From positions 1 through 17,352 of the forward strand of contig JAZKIY010000046.1 of the NCBI GenBank assembly GCA_040384665.1: a DNA stretch of 17,352 bases. Reading direction: 5' to 3'. The position numbers and the translations under genes were made by a program. The stretch's first letter is position 1. The number at the start of each line of letters is the position of its first letter. Source of the DNA: PCRC01 sp040384665 (GTDB lineage: Bacteria > Pseudomonadota > Gammaproteobacteria > Burkholderiales > Burkholderiaceae_C). Under the pieces are notes generated by a model that was not told the DNA's origin, did no database searches, and saw only the letters and a list, made by a program, of their open reading frames with translations. This document shows, piece after piece, positions 1 to 6,905 of this stretch.

Positions 1-17
1 GGCTATTACAACCAAGC

Positions 18-53
18 AAACGCCCCGGTCAGCGATCGGGGCGTTTTGTTTTT
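18..53 (+). terminator. Rho-independent terminator of a gene upstream of the window
   Basis: A 10-bp stem (AAACGCCCCG at 18-27 pairing with CGGGGCGTTT at 37-46) closes a 9-nt loop and is followed by a T-rich run (44-53). This is a textbook intrinsic terminator for a plus-strand gene ending before base 1. An A-rich run on the left side (14-20) means it could also work weakly for the minus-strand gene ending at 119. No coding region is visible in 1-118. Confidence 0.85.
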
Positions 54-118
54 GGTGCTCCAATTTCTGTGCTGCCGTTCTGGCAATACCCATTCCCCCT
101 TATCGTAGTTTCGTCGTG

Positions 119-1054
119 TTACTGGTTGAACACAGTGTCCCTGTGCATGCGTGCGGCACCCGATCGTTCTAGGCTCAGCAACAACTCGGCCAGCCAGGAT
201 GTGATCGGCAGGTTGCCGAAGTGGCGTTCGTGCAATTGCGTGACGTAGCGTGTTCGCAAAGCCCAGGCTTCTAAATCCTTGCGGCTGACCTGTTGCCACT
301 CCAGCAGTTTGAATTTCAGCAACACCTTGCCGGCGTGCAGTGCATGCTTGTCGGGGTTGTTCACAAACCCTTCCAGCCGTTTCCGGGCAACGGACAGTGC
401 GGCAGGTACATTGCTAAATACCGCGCCATGGCCCGGAATGATGGTGCGAGGGCGCAGGGATTCGATCAGGTCCAGTGTTCGGGCGACTTCGGCAAAGCCT
501 TGTTCGCCTTCCAGTTCTGGAAAGACAACGCCAAATCCGTTTTCCCACAGCGCGTCTCCAGAAATGAGCACACCGTACTCTGGCTGGTACAGGATGATGG
601 CATCGGGGTCATGGCCTGGTGCGCTGTGGACTTGCCAGAACCAATCGCCCAGTTCAACCGAGTCGCCGTTTCGCAGCAGCGTGTCGCAGCGGAACGGGGG
701 GCATTGTTGGCCTGTTGGTTCATAGCCCAATGTCACAGGGTCCCATTGGCTTACCTCTGCTGCCAGGCCGTGGGGAATGCGGGTTGTCAATTCCGGGTAG
801 GTGGTTTGAAGCAATGCATTGCCGCCGCAGTGGTCACTGTGCAAGTGGGTGTTCACCAGTGCGTCCAGGAGGCGAGGCCCCAGGGCCTGTTGAACGAGTG
901 TGACCGTTTGTGCGGCGTGTGTTGCGTAGCCGCTGTCGACCAAGGCGGTGCTGTGGCGTCCAATGCTGACGATGTTGTTTGACGACAGCCAGCCGCGTTC
1001 AAGCACGGTCACGCCGGGTGGAAGTTCTGCTTTTTTGTGCATGGAAGAGGGCAT
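119..1054 (-). CDS. MBL-fold metallo-hydrolase, substrate unknown
   Basis: This 311-residue protein has the full metal-binding set of the metallo-beta-lactamase superfamily. It shows H70-x-H72-x-D74-H75 (in NTHLHSDHCGG), H148 (APGHD), D167 (SGDALW) and H209 (PGHG). The spacing fits a two-metal hydrolase of the glyoxalase II/SoxH-like type. The last 100 residues or so form a helical tail that probably caps the active site. No signal peptide is seen, so it should be cytoplasmic. The gene starts 33 nt after the FFLEELY-motif gene on the same strand, and the two are probably co-transcribed. Neither possible start (Met1 at 1054 or Met5 at 1042) has a convincing Shine-Dalgarno sequence; a stop codon upstream rules out a longer protein. 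Fold and metal binding are firm; the substrate cannot be read from sequence. Confidence 0.88.
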   Translation of the reverse strand: MPSSMHKKAELPPGVTVLERGWLSSNNIVSIGRHSTALVDSGYATHAAQTVTLVQQALGPRLLDALVNTHLHSDHCGGNALLQTTYPELTTRIPHGLAAEVSQWDPVTLGYEPTGQQCPPFRCDTLLRNGDSVELGDWFWQVHSAPGHDPDAIILYQPEYGVLISGDALWENGFGVVFPELEGEQGFAEVARTLDLIESLRPRTIIPGHGAVFSNVPAALSVARKRLEGFVNNPDKHALHAGKVLLKFKLLEWQQVSRKDLEAWALRTRYVTQLHERHFGNLPITSWLAELLLSLERSGAARMHRDTVFNQ

Positions 1055-1087
1055 ATCAAGGAGGTGCTCAAGTATCGGCGTCGCCGA

Positions 1088-1879
1088 TCAGTGTTGTGAG
1101 GCGCAGGGCATGAGGATGGTGTCTAACGCAGCTTCCGCACCGACGATGGGGGCATGAAACAGCGTGTCGATCAAGGCGTTTTCGCGCTGTGCGATCAGCT
1201 CAAGGAAGTGGCTGGCACCGCCGGGTTGCTTTGCAAGGGCTGCGAAAGTGTCAAACCCTGACTCCAGAAACTGCTGGAGCATGCCCATGCCGGCGGCGTT
1301 GGCCGGCCTGCGCATCATCTTCAGCAGAGTGCGCAGGCCAGGCGTGCGGGTTAGCCGCGCCAAGTCGTTGCCGATGGCCAGCACGTTCTGAAGCTGCAGG
1401 CGCCGTTTGTCTTCTTGTTCCACCTTTCGCCATGTTTTTAGGTAAAGCATGCTTTCTGAGCCCGAAAAATCACCATCGCGTGTCAAAACCAGCCGTTCAT
1501 GGGCCATTGCTTGGTCAAGCTGCTCTGTCAGTGCATGCAGTTCTGCCAAGGCGCAGGCGGTAGACACCACCGCAGCAGGGAACAGCTTCTGAAGGGTGCC
1601 GGCAACCCGTGCGAACTGGGCGTCACGGTCGGCAAAGTCACGGTCGGCATACAGCTCTTCAAGAAAAAACCGTGCCGCTGCGGTGTACGCGGGGTCACGC
1701 AGCACATCGGCGTAGGTGCCGCTGAAGCGTCGGCTTTGCAGGGCCTTGATCTCCGACACGGCCCGGGCCAACGCCGGATGGGTGGCACGCTCTTGCCGCA
1801 ACTGGGCTACTGCGCTGAGTGCGTGGTGGATGGTGTCGGTGTGCAGGCTGGCCTTTGGCATACAAGGGATTCTGCCCAT
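1088..1879 (-). CDS. FFLEELY-motif protein of unknown function
   Basis: The 263-residue protein contains the exact FFLEELY string at residues 71-77, followed by the acidic segment ADRDFADRDAQFARV. This matches a family of uncharacterised proteobacterial proteins named after that motif. It is soluble and mostly helical, with no signal peptide or membrane segment and no recognisable catalytic motif. A second start at Met7 (MPKASLH, 1861) is about as likely as Met1, because neither has a strong ribosome binding site; starting there gives 257 residues. It is the first gene of a minus-strand pair with the MBL hydrolase and is divergent from the Tat/GMC operon, with only 56 nt between them. The family name is from memory; function is unknown. 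Confidence 0.85.
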   Translation of the reverse strand: MGRIPCMPKASLHTDTIHHALSAVAQLRQERATHPALARAVSEIKALQSRRFSGTYADVLRDPAYTAAARFFLEELYADRDFADRDAQFARVAGTLQKLFPAAVVSTACALAELHALTEQLDQAMAHERLVLTRDGDFSGSESMLYLKTWRKVEQEDKRRLQLQNVLAIGNDLARLTRTPGLRTLLKMMRRPANAAGMGMLQQFLESGFDTFAALAKQPGGASHFLELIAQRENALIDTLFHAPIVGAEAALDTILMPCASQH

Positions 1880-1883
1880 GTCA

Positions 1884-1903
1884 GCTAGACGACACGCTCT
1901 AGC
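1884..1903. promoter_or_regulatory. Dyad in the divergent intergenic region, candidate operator
   Basis: GCTAGA (1884-1889) and TCTAGC (1898-1903) form a perfect 6-bp inverted repeat with an 8-bp spacer. It lies in the 56-nt gap between the divergent FFLEELY and Tat-protein genes. Total length (20 bp) and position suit a dimeric regulator controlling both directions. No regulator gene is adjacent. No good -35/-10 pair was found on either strand here. Confidence 0.35.
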
Positions 1904-1935
1904 GGGAGGGCTCGTGACAATGCGATAGTCAAATC

Positions 1936-2442
1936 ATGCAAAGAAGAACCTTACTCAAGCTCGGGGTTGGCAGCGCCGTTGCCATGAGCCTGGCGGGGCT
2001 GGCCGTGGCGCAATGGGATTCGCCGTTGAGCCACGGCCGGTTGTCGGAATCCTCCCGCGCGATTTTTCGCAGTGTGGGTGGTGCGATTCTGGACGGCTGC
2101 ATCCCGGTCGCTGCACAGGCCCGCGCCGCCGCGCTCGATGGCATGGTGCAGCGGGTGGAGGTGCTGATCAGCGGCTTGCCGGGCGCCACGCAGGACGAGT
2201 TGGCAGAATTGTTGTCCATTGTCTCGTTGACCGTGGGCCGTGTGGCCGTGTTCGGTCTGTTCACGCCGTTTAAAGATGCCTCGGTGGCCCAGTTGCAGGA
2301 CCACCTGCAGGCCATGCGCACCTCCAGCCTTGGCCTGCGGCAGCAGGTCTACCACGCCTTCCGCGAAATCGTGAACGGTGCCTATTTTGCCGACGACAGC
2401 AGCTGGGCCCTGATGGGCTACGGCGGCCCGGTCAAGTTGTAA
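1936..2442 (+). CDS. Tat-signal small subunit of a GMC oxidoreductase (gluconate 2-DH subunit 3-like)
   Basis: The 168-residue protein opens with a twin-arginine signal (RRTLLKLG, then a hydrophobic stretch ending AGLAVA near residue 24), so it should be exported folded through Tat. The mature part is a small helical domain of the kind that partners GMC-type FAD dehydrogenases, as in the gamma subunit of Burkholderia FAD glucose dehydrogenase and gluconate 2-dehydrogenase subunit 3. The GMC gene begins 10 nt after its stop and has no signal peptide of its own, which fits the known hitch-hiker arrangement where the small subunit carries the large one across the membrane. No Shine-Dalgarno is seen before the ATG. 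The Tat signal and pairing are clear; the family assignment is by length, context and resemblance. Confidence 0.8.
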   Translation: MQRRTLLKLGVGSAVAMSLAGLAVAQWDSPLSHGRLSESSRAIFRSVGGAILDGCIPVAAQARAAALDGMVQRVEVLISGLPGATQDELAELLSIVSLTVGRVAVFGLFTPFKDASVAQLQDHLQAMRTSSLGLRQQVYHAFREIVNGAYFADDSSWALMGYGGPVKL

Positions 2443-2452
2443 AGACATTCCC

Positions 2453-4066
2453 ATGAGCTCATTTCCCGACCCGATCCGCGAGGGTTTGAAACGCGGCTGG
2501 ACCGTGCTGGGCGGCCCACACGGTGCCCTTCCTGCCCGCATCGACTGCGATGTGGCGATTGTCGGCAGCGGCGCCGGTGCCGGCGTCACGGCAGAGCTGT
2601 TGACCAAGGCCGGCCTGCGCGTGGTGCTGGTGGAAGAAGGCCCGTTGCGCAGCAGCAGCGACTTCAAGCAGCTGGAAAGCGTGGCTTACCCGGACCTGTA
2701 CCAGGAAAGTGCCGGCCGCAAGACCAAAGACAAAGGCATCACCATCCTGCAGGGCCGCTGTGTGGGCGGCTCCACCACGGTGAACTGGACCAGCTCTTTC
2801 CGAACGCCGGGCGACACCTTGCAGCACTGGCGCTCGCAGTTCGGGCTGGACAGCTACTCGCATGAACAGCTGGGCCCTTATTTCGCTCAGGCAGAAAAGC
2901 GCCTCGGCATTGCCCCGTGGACACTGGCGCCGAACGAGAACAACGAGGCCTTGCGCCGGGGCGCGACCCGCATCAACGTGTCGAGCGCGGTGATCCCACG
3001 CAACGTCAAGGGCTGCGCCAATCTGGGTTCGTGCGGCATGGGCTGCCCGACCAACGCCAAGCAGTCGATGTTGGTGACGACCATTCCCGCCGCACTCAAT
3101 GCCGGTGCGCAACTGCTGGTGGAGACACGGGCCGAGCGTTTCGAGTTGGCCAACCAGCAGGTCAGTGGGCTGCTGGTGAGGCCGGTCAGTGCCAACGGCA
3201 CGCCAGTGGGTTCGACCAGCACGCGCATTGTGGCCAAGCATTACGTGTTGGCGGCCGGTGCCATCAACTCACCGGCGGTGTTGATGCGCTCCAAAGCGCC
3301 TGACCCGCATGGCCGCTTGGGCACCCGTACTTTTTTGCATCCGGTGGTGATGTCTGCCGGCGTCATGCCGCACAAGGTGGAGGGGTGGCAGGGCGCACCG
3401 CAAACGGTGTATTCAGACCACTTCCTGGGCACCCAGGCCATTGACGGGCCGATGGGGTACAAGCTGGAGGCCCCGCCGATTCACCCGGTGATTTTTGCCT
3501 CTACCTTGCCGGGCTATGGCAAGGCGCAGGCCGAGTTGCTGGGCCAGTTACCCAATGCGCAGGTGCTGCTGGCGCTGCTGCGCGACGGCTTCCATGCCGA
3601 ATCGACCGGTGGCAAGGTGAGCTTGCGCAAAGACGGCACGCCGCTGCTCGACTACCCGCTCAACCGCTTTGTGATGGAAGGCGCCCGGCGTGCCTTGTTG
3701 TCCATGGCCGAGATCCAGTTTGCGGCCGGTGCCCGCCAGGTGCTGCCGGTGCACGAGACCGCCAAACCCTACGCCTCCTGGGCCGAAGCCCAAAAGGGCA
3801 TTGCCGAGCTGCCCATGCAGCCGCTGCTGACCCGCGTCGTCAGTGCCCACGTGATGGGCGGCTGCGGCATGGGGGGCACCGCGGCGCTGGGGGTGACCCG
3901 GCCCGACGGCCAGCACTGGCAGCTGGCCAACCTGTCGGTGCACGACGGTTCGCTGTTCCCCACCAGCATTGGCGCCAACCCGCAGCTGTCCATCTACGGC
4001 ACCGTGAACCGGTTGGCCCAGGGCCTGGCCAAGCGCCTGACCGGGCGTGAAGTGACACTGGCCTGA
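2453..4066 (+). CDS. GMC-family FAD-dependent oxidoreductase, catalytic subunit
   Basis: The 537-residue flavoprotein has an N-terminal FAD Rossmann motif (VAIVGSGAGAG, residues 34-44, with an acidic end of strand 2 at E61-E62) and a GGST segment at 105-108 typical of GMC enzymes. Active-site candidates are H466 (in SAHVMGG) and N509 (in GANPQ), the His/Asn pair of this superfamily. Three cysteines, C188-x5-C194-x3-C198 (before PTNAKQS), match the cysteine motif of the FAD glucose dehydrogenase/long-chain alcohol oxidase branch, where some members carry a 3Fe-4S cluster. It has no signal peptide and follows the Tat-signal partner by 10 nt. The substrate is probably an alcohol, sugar or sterol-type hydroxyl, but sequence does not say which. 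No cytochrome subunit gene follows; the next gene is a hydrolase 2 nt downstream. Confidence 0.9.
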   Translation: MSSFPDPIREGLKRGWTVLGGPHGALPARIDCDVAIVGSGAGAGVTAELLTKAGLRVVLVEEGPLRSSSDFKQLESVAYPDLYQESAGRKTKDKGITILQGRCVGGSTTVNWTSSFRTPGDTLQHWRSQFGLDSYSHEQLGPYFAQAEKRLGIAPWTLAPNENNEALRRGATRINVSSAVIPRNVKGCANLGSCGMGCPTNAKQSMLVTTIPAALNAGAQLLVETRAERFELANQQVSGLLVRPVSANGTPVGSTSTRIVAKHYVLAAGAINSPAVLMRSKAPDPHGRLGTRTFLHPVVMSAGVMPHKVEGWQGAPQTVYSDHFLGTQAIDGPMGYKLEAPPIHPVIFASTLPGYGKAQAELLGQLPNAQVLLALLRDGFHAESTGGKVSLRKDGTPLLDYPLNRFVMEGARRALLSMAEIQFAAGARQVLPVHETAKPYASWAEAQKGIAELPMQPLLTRVVSAHVMGGCGMGGTAALGVTRPDGQHWQLANLSVHDGSLFPTSIGANPQLSIYGTVNRLAQGLAKRLTGREVTLA

Positions 4067-4068
4067 GC

Positions 4069-4992
4069 ATGCTGGCCCAACTGCAACGCGGCATTTGCGC
4101 GGCGCTGCTGGTGCTGGCCACCTTGGTGGCGATCTCGCTCTGGCCACACGGACCGCTGTGGGCCGTGGCCGGGTTTCTGGGCGTGGTGTTCTTCTACGTT
4201 GTCTTGTTTGCTGTGGAGTTCACGCTGCTGAACCGGATCAACCGGGGTTGTGGTGTGCCACTCGCTGCGCCCGCTGAACTGCTGCACGCGGCTGTGCGTG
4301 AAACGGTGGTGGCCTTGCAGACGTTCGGCTGGCGCCAACCCTTTCGTTCCGGCCGCACGCCTGACCACCTGCCCGTGCTGGCGTCCGGCCAAACGGGGCC
4401 GCGCGGGGTGGTGCTGGTCCATGGGTTTGTCTGCAACCGCGGTTTCTGGAACCCCTGGCTGCCCGTGCTGCGTGCGCGGGGGCATGCCTTCGTTGCCGTC
4501 AACCTGGAGCCGGTGTTTGGCTCAATTGACGGCTACCTGCCGCAAGTGGATCAGGCGGTTCAGCAGGTGCGCCGGGCCACTGGCCAGCCGCCGCTGCTCG
4601 TCTGCCACAGCATGGGCGGTCTGGTGGTGCGGGCCTGGTTGCGGGCACGGGCAGGCACGGCCGCCTTGCCTGGCGGTGACCTGGCCATCTCAGAGGTGGT
4701 GACGCTGGGCTCCCCGCACCACGGAACCTGGTTTGCCCGGTTTGGCCATGGCATCAATGGCCGTCAGATGCGTTTGAACAGCCGGTGGCTGACCGAACTG
4801 GCGCAAAGCGAGCCACCGGCGCGGCGTGCGCATTTCACCTGCTGGTACTCCAATGCCGACAACATCGTGGCACCGCCGTCCACTGCGATGCTGGCGGACG
4901 CGGACAACCGCCTGATCACCGGCGCTGGCCATGTCGATTTGGCGCACCGGCCGGTCGTTCTCCAGGACGTGTTGGCCCGCTTGGCGCCATAA
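4069..4992 (+). CDS. Membrane-anchored alpha/beta hydrolase (lipase/esterase-like)
   Basis: The 307-residue protein has two N-terminal hydrophobic segments (about 8-24 and 30-53), then an alpha/beta hydrolase domain from about residue 112. An HGF oxyanion motif lies at 118-120. The nucleophile is S181 in CHSMGG, and likely triad partners are D264 (in SNADN) and H288 (in GAGHVD). TLGSPHHGT at 212-220 is typical of bacterial triacylglycerol lipase/esterase proteins. The ATG comes 2 nt after the stop of the GMC oxidoreductase, so translation is probably coupled and the three genes form one operon. The combination suggests processing of an esterified or lipophilic alcohol, but that is inference. 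The catalytic side of the membrane cannot be fixed from sequence. Confidence 0.87.
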   Translation: MLAQLQRGICAALLVLATLVAISLWPHGPLWAVAGFLGVVFFYVVLFAVEFTLLNRINRGCGVPLAAPAELLHAAVRETVVALQTFGWRQPFRSGRTPDHLPVLASGQTGPRGVVLVHGFVCNRGFWNPWLPVLRARGHAFVAVNLEPVFGSIDGYLPQVDQAVQQVRRATGQPPLLVCHSMGGLVVRAWLRARAGTAALPGGDLAISEVVTLGSPHHGTWFARFGHGINGRQMRLNSRWLTELAQSEPPARRAHFTCWYSNADNIVAPPSTAMLADADNRLITGAGHVDLAHRPVVLQDVLARLAP

Positions 4993-5077
4993 CCGCTGGA
5001 CGGACGCGAGTTTCTGGCGCCACAATGCCGGCGGTACTGACCGCTTGTCAGATAATTGTGCGGTGCAGCAATTACTT

Positions 5078-5138
5078 TTGCTCCTGAATCGATAGCTACG
5101 CTGCCAGGTTTCACTAGGGCTAAAGCCGATTTAGGCTT
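5078..5138 (+). repeat. Short dispersed repeat, copy 1 (intergenic)
   Basis: This 61-nt segment in the 245-nt gap (4993-5237) aligns with the reverse complement of 14223-14283, also 61 nt. By hand about 42 of 62 columns match, with shared blocks TTGCT, ATAGCT, GCCAG, ACTA, GGCT, CCGATTT and GGCTT in the same order. It resembles small AT-rich repeats I remember from Comamonadaceae genomes. Near its end, AAGCC (5123-5127) and GGCTT (5134-5138) can form a 5-bp hairpin followed by GATTTTT, so it may act as a weak terminator for the upstream operon. The rest of the 4993-5237 gap holds no gene that I can support. Confidence 0.6.
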
Positions 5139-5201
5139 GATTTTTGGTGAAGGTGGCATCTAAAAGCCTGTCAACTGTGGCCTTGGCACGCCGTTTATGG
5201 G

Positions 5202-5230
5202 TTGTTCAATCTAAGTATTAACCCTAGTAT
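5202..5230 (+). promoter_or_regulatory. Possible sigma70-like promoter for the GNAT gene
   Basis: TTGTTC (5202-5207) and TAGTAT (5225-5230) are spaced by 17 nt and each partly match the -35 and -10 consensus. If used, transcription would start at about the ATG at 5238 and give a leaderless message, consistent with the lack of a Shine-Dalgarno there. This is weak evidence. Confidence 0.3.
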
Positions 5231-5237
5231 TGTCCCC

Positions 5238-5969
5238 ATGGTCCACCCCTCTGCGCTCATCAAAGCCTCGCTCAACGCGGGCCGGGAGATGCTGCGCATG
5301 CCGCCCAAGCCGCTGGACGAGCCCGCACCGCAGGGCAAACCGTCGGTGATTGTGCCGATCCGTTCCCTTGGCCCCAGCCACCGCGAGCGGATTGCAACCC
5401 ACCTGCTGTCGCTCGACCCGTCGGACCGCTACCTGCGTTTCGGCTACGCCGCCAGCGACGTGCAGGTGCAGCACTACGTCGACCACCTCGACTTCGAGCG
5501 TGACGAGATTTTTGGCATCTACAACCGCCGCCTGACGCTCATCGCGATGGCCCACCTGGCGTTTTCGCCCGACCCGAAGTGCGAGGCCTGTGCCGAATTC
5601 GGTGTCTCGGTGCTCAAGATGGCACGTGGCCGGGGGTATGGCGCTCGGCTGTTCGAACGTGCGGTGATCCACGCCCGCAACGAAAACGTCAACCTGCTGT
5701 TCATCCACGCACTGACCGAAAACACGGTGATGCTGAAGATCGCCCGCAATGCCGGTGCGCTGGTGGAGCGCAACGGTCCCGAGTCTGACGCCTACCTGAA
5801 ACTGCCCCCTGCCGACCTCGACTCCCGCATGACGGAAATCGTCGAAGAGCATTTCGCGCAGACCGACTACCGCCTCAAGGTGCAGGCCAAGCAGTTCTGG
5901 GACTTTCTGGCCACGCTGCAGGAAGTGCGCAGCGGCGTGCGCGAAGGCCGCCACAAGTCGGCCGGCTGA
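5238..5969 (+). CDS. GNAT-family N-acetyltransferase
   Basis: The 243-residue protein carries a GNAT acetyltransferase domain at about residues 38-190. The acetyl-CoA pyrophosphate loop is at 130-135 (RGRGYG, within KMARGRGYGARLF), after the strand EFGVSVL. The segment LFIHALTENTVMLKIARNAGA is the usual region after motif A, and a helical tail of about 50 residues follows. No membrane segment is present and the acceptor substrate is unknown. I chose the ATG at 5238; the frame stays open to a TTG at 5202, but the extra residues (FNLSINPSIVP) are not domain-like and the DNA there looks like promoter. It precedes corC by 75 nt. Family assignment is firm; the start is fairly sure. Confidence 0.85.
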   Translation: MVHPSALIKASLNAGREMLRMPPKPLDEPAPQGKPSVIVPIRSLGPSHRERIATHLLSLDPSDRYLRFGYAASDVQVQHYVDHLDFERDEIFGIYNRRLTLIAMAHLAFSPDPKCEACAEFGVSVLKMARGRGYGARLFERAVIHARNENVNLLFIHALTENTVMLKIARNAGALVERNGPESDAYLKLPPADLDSRMTEIVEEHFAQTDYRLKVQAKQFWDFLATLQEVRSGVREGRHKSAG

Positions 5970-6044
5970 GCGCGCGTCGGCCCCTCGGATGGCGTGTCAC
6001 GCCAATCCGCTATCCTTGTGGTTCATCCACTACCGCACACGCCT

Positions 6045-6905
6045 GTGTCAGACCCCCATCCGGCGCGCCCTGAACGCGAGCCCTATCAGGACAAACGCAG
6101 CTTCCTGCAGAAAGTTGCCGAGTTTCTCCACCCCGGTCCCGACTCCAAAGACGAGCTGATCGAAACCCTCGTTGAAGCGGAAGACAACGACATCATCGGC
6201 GCCGAGTCGCGCGCCATGCTCGAAGGTGTGATCCGCATGGCCGACATGACGGCCGGTGATGTGATGGTGCCCGCCACGCGGATGGACCTGATCGACATCG
6301 ACGCGTCGTACGACGACCTGCTGCATTTGGTGATCGACACCGCGCACTCGCGCTTCCCGGTGTTCGAGCGCGAGAAAGAAAACATCATTGGCACGCTGAT
6401 GGCGAAAGACCTGCTCAAGCTGCAGCGTGCGCCCGAGTTGAACATCCGCGCGCTGCTGCGGCCGGCGGTGTTCATTCCCGAGAGCAAAGGCCTGAACGAC
6501 TTGCTGCGCGAGTTCCGCGGCAACCGCAACCACCTGGCCATCGTCATCGACGAGTTTGGCCGCACGGCGGGGCTGATCACCATCGAAGACGTGCTGGAAG
6601 AAATCGTCGGCGAGATCGAGGACGAGTTCGACATTGCCGAAGACGATGGCGACATCTTCGGCCTGCCCGACAAAACCTACCGCGTCAGCGGCGACACGCT
6701 GATCGAGCGCATGAACGAGGCCTTCTCGGTCGCGCTGTCACACGACGACGTGGACACCATCGGCGGCCTGGTCGCCCACGAAATGGGCCACGTGCCCAAG
6801 CGCGGCGAGCAGTTTGCCATCGCCGGGCTCAAGTTCACCGTGCTGCACACCAAAGGTGGCGCGGTGAAGTGGTTCAAGGTCGCCCCGGTCGTGCCTGCCC
6901 CATGA
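6045..6905 (+). CDS. corC: HlyC/CorC-type CBS domain protein
   Basis: This 286-residue protein is the CorC/YbeX type. It has a short acidic N-terminal region (FLQKVAEFLHPGPDSKDEL), two CBS domains at about 70-125 (starting at DVMVPATRMDLI) and 135-190, and a C-terminal CorC_HlyC domain (about 205-280, beginning GLPDKTYRVSGD). The family is linked to magnesium/cobalt efflux and, with its usual neighbour lnt, to envelope integrity. It has no membrane segments, so it is a cytoplasmic regulatory-type member, not the membrane-spanning variant. The start is taken at GTG 6045 (reads MSDPHPARPERE, as usual for relatives); an upstream GTG at 5994 would add 17 unconvincing residues. Its stop overlaps the lnt start (ATGA), implying coupled translation. 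Confidence 0.92.
   Translation: MSDPHPARPEREPYQDKRSFLQKVAEFLHPGPDSKDELIETLVEAEDNDIIGAESRAMLEGVIRMADMTAGDVMVPATRMDLIDIDASYDDLLHLVIDTAHSRFPVFEREKENIIGTLMAKDLLKLQRAPELNIRALLRPAVFIPESKGLNDLLREFRGNRNHLAIVIDEFGRTAGLITIEDVLEEIVGEIEDEFDIAEDDGDIFGLPDKTYRVSGDTLIERMNEAFSVALSHDDVDTIGGLVAHEMGHVPKRGEQFAIAGLKFTVLHTKGGAVKWFKVAPVVPAP

Noticed and set aside
279..982. Overlapping plus-strand open frames of 148 and 229 codons opposite the first MBL gene.
   Set aside because: They are antisense to a gene with a complete catalytic motif set and show no recognisable domain.
1058..1068. AAGGAGGTG on the plus strand, a strong Shine-Dalgarno match (its complement looks like the 16S rRNA 3' end) just before the minus-strand MBL gene.
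   Set aside because: No plausible plus-strand gene follows it, and the motif is on the wrong strand for the MBL gene. It appears to be chance.
5036..5050. Small inverted repeat CTGAC-N5-GTCAG after the alpha/beta hydrolase gene.
   Set aside because: The stem is only 5 bp with no T-run, so neither a terminator nor an operator can be supported.
5202..5237. TTG start extending the GNAT protein by 12 residues.
   Set aside because: AT-rich, promoter-like DNA and a non-domain N-terminus favour the ATG at 5238.
5994..6044. Upstream GTG start extending CorC by 17 residues.
   Set aside because: The extra residues do not resemble CorC, and the GTG at 6045 gives the N-terminus usual for relatives.
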